From assembly GCA_009778355.1 (NCBI GenBank), contig WRJY01000181.1, forward strand, positions 1-6,073: a stretch of 6,073 nucleotides of DNA, given 5' to 3'. The notes under the pieces were generated by a model that was not told where the DNA came from, did not search any database, and saw only the letters and a program-made list of their open reading frames with translations. Below, piece after piece: positions 5,599-6,073 of this stretch. This DNA is from Desulfovibrionaceae bacterium (GTDB taxonomy: Bacteria; Pseudomonadota; Gammaproteobacteria; Burkholderiales; Burkholderiaceae_C). Both the position numbers and the translations under genes were made by a program. Within the stretch, counting starts at the first letter, position 1. Every line of letters starts with the position of its first letter.

Positions 5599-6073
5599 CG
5601 GCGGCCTCCTGCACCGGCAGCAGGGCAATGCCGAGGGCTTGCCGCACCTTGTTCTCGATCTCCACCGCCAGCGCCGGGTTTTCGCGCAGGAATTCGCGCG
5701 CGTTGTCGCGGCCCTGGCCGATCTTTTCGCCGCTGTAGGAATACCAGGCGCCGGATTTGTCCAGCACCTTGGCGGCCACGCCCATGTCGATGATTTCGCC
5801 CTGGCGCGAAATACCCTCGCCGAACAAAATGTCGAACTCGGCCGTTTTGAAGGGCGGGCTGACCTTGTTCTTGACCACCTTGACCTTGGTCTCGTTGCCG
5901 ATGGCCTCGTCGCCCTTTTTGATGCTGCCGATGCGGCGAATGTCCAGGCGCACGCTGGCGTAGAACTTCAGCGCGTTGCCGCCAGTGGTGGTTTCGGGGC
6001 TGCCGAACATGACGCCGATCTTCATGCGGATCTGGTTGATGAAGATCACCATGCAGTTGGTTTTCTTGATGCT
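5588..6073 (-). CDS. recA: DNA recombinase RecA, C-terminal 161 residues (5' end outside window)
   Basis: RecA forms ATP-dependent filaments on single-stranded DNA, catalyses strand exchange and stimulates LexA self-cleavage. The fragment runs open to the window edge and includes FINQIRMKIGVMFG (11-24), the L2 DNA-binding loop SPETTTGGN (25-33), and the family signature ALKFYASVR (34-42). The C-terminal domain follows with GEGISRQGEIIDMGV, GAWYSYSGEKIGQGRDNAREFLRENP (in two blocks, 108-133) and VRQALGI. SIKKTNCMVIFINQ at its start is typical of Burkholderiales RecA. The Walker A and B motifs lie upstream, out of view. The C-terminus ends soon after the last helix with PVQEAADGA, so the acidic tail of E. 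coli RecA is largely missing. The stop (TGA, 5588-5590) lies inside recX, an 11-base overlap. Confidence 0.98.
   Translation of the reverse strand, partial: SIKKTNCMVIFINQIRMKIGVMFGSPETTTGGNALKFYASVRLDIRRIGSIKKGDEAIGNETKVKVVKNKVSPPFKTAEFDILFGEGISRQGEIIDMGVAAKVLDKSGAWYSYSGEKIGQGRDNAREFLRENPALAVEIENKVRQALGIALLPVQEAADGA
5605..5610 (-). promoter_or_regulatory. Ribosome binding site of recX inside recA
   Basis: Minus-strand AGGAGG, near-perfect anti-16S complement, lies within the last recA codons (the QEAA segment) with a 6-base spacer to the recX ATG at 5598. It supports this start and allows reinitiation by ribosomes finishing recA. Confidence 0.85.

Noticed and set aside
5074..5793. A 239-codon plus-strand frame opposite recX and the recA end
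   Set aside because: It lies antisense to two certain genes, is low in complexity and Arg/Ala/Pro/Gly-rich, and has no family resemblance.
1..6073. A novel defence, mobile or secretion system
   Set aside because: All coding space is accounted for by conserved housekeeping or widespread families. No integrase, transposase, toxin-antitoxin pair, nuclease array or compositional island was seen.

Overview
The window is ordinary chromosomal housekeeping DNA from a high-GC betaproteobacterium, most likely Burkholderiales and probably Comamonadaceae or a close relative. The evidence is the strongly GC-biased third codon positions, the Burkholderiales-like RecA, YajQ and MurB sequences, and an intergenic repeat after the first full gene that resembles one I remember from Acidovorax/Comamonas-type genomes. 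I see no transposase, phage gene, CRISPR array, tRNA or rRNA. Every long stretch is explained by a conserved gene or a short intergenic gap, and no gene-free stretch exceeds about 210 bases.

Layout, left to right. (1) Positions 1-1490, plus strand: the 3' end of a carboxymuconolactone decarboxylase-like gene overlaps by 4 bases (ATGA) a complete TolC-family outer membrane channel gene. (2) Positions 1491-1699: intergenic DNA with a GC-rich repeat containing hairpins. (3) Positions 1700-1894, plus strand: a small DUF2892 (YgaP-type) inner membrane protein, followed by a near-ideal bidirectional terminator (1909-1947). (4) Positions 2031-3092, minus strand: murB (peptidoglycan precursor synthesis), divergent from (5) yajQ (3153-3638, plus), which is followed 7 bases later by a secreted retropepsin-like aspartic protease (3646-4323, plus). 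(6) Positions 4348-4971, minus strand: plsY (phospholipid synthesis), converging on the protease gene over a shared hairpin. A GATGGGT/ACCCATC palindromic repeat sits just upstream of its start. (7) Positions 5077-6073, minus strand: recX and the C-terminal part of recA, overlapping by 11 bases and so likely translationally coupled.

Functionally the genes fall into envelope work (TolC channel, DUF2892 membrane protein, MurB, periplasmic protease, PlsY) and DNA repair (RecA with its modulator RecX). YajQ is a nucleotide-binding or c-di-GMP effector-type protein of less certain role. I found no convincing novel system. The most notable points are the two-part architecture of the aspartic protease, the recA-recX overlap with its own ribosome binding site, the shortened acidic tail of RecA, and two intergenic repeat elements, one of which creates a false N-terminal extension of plsY.
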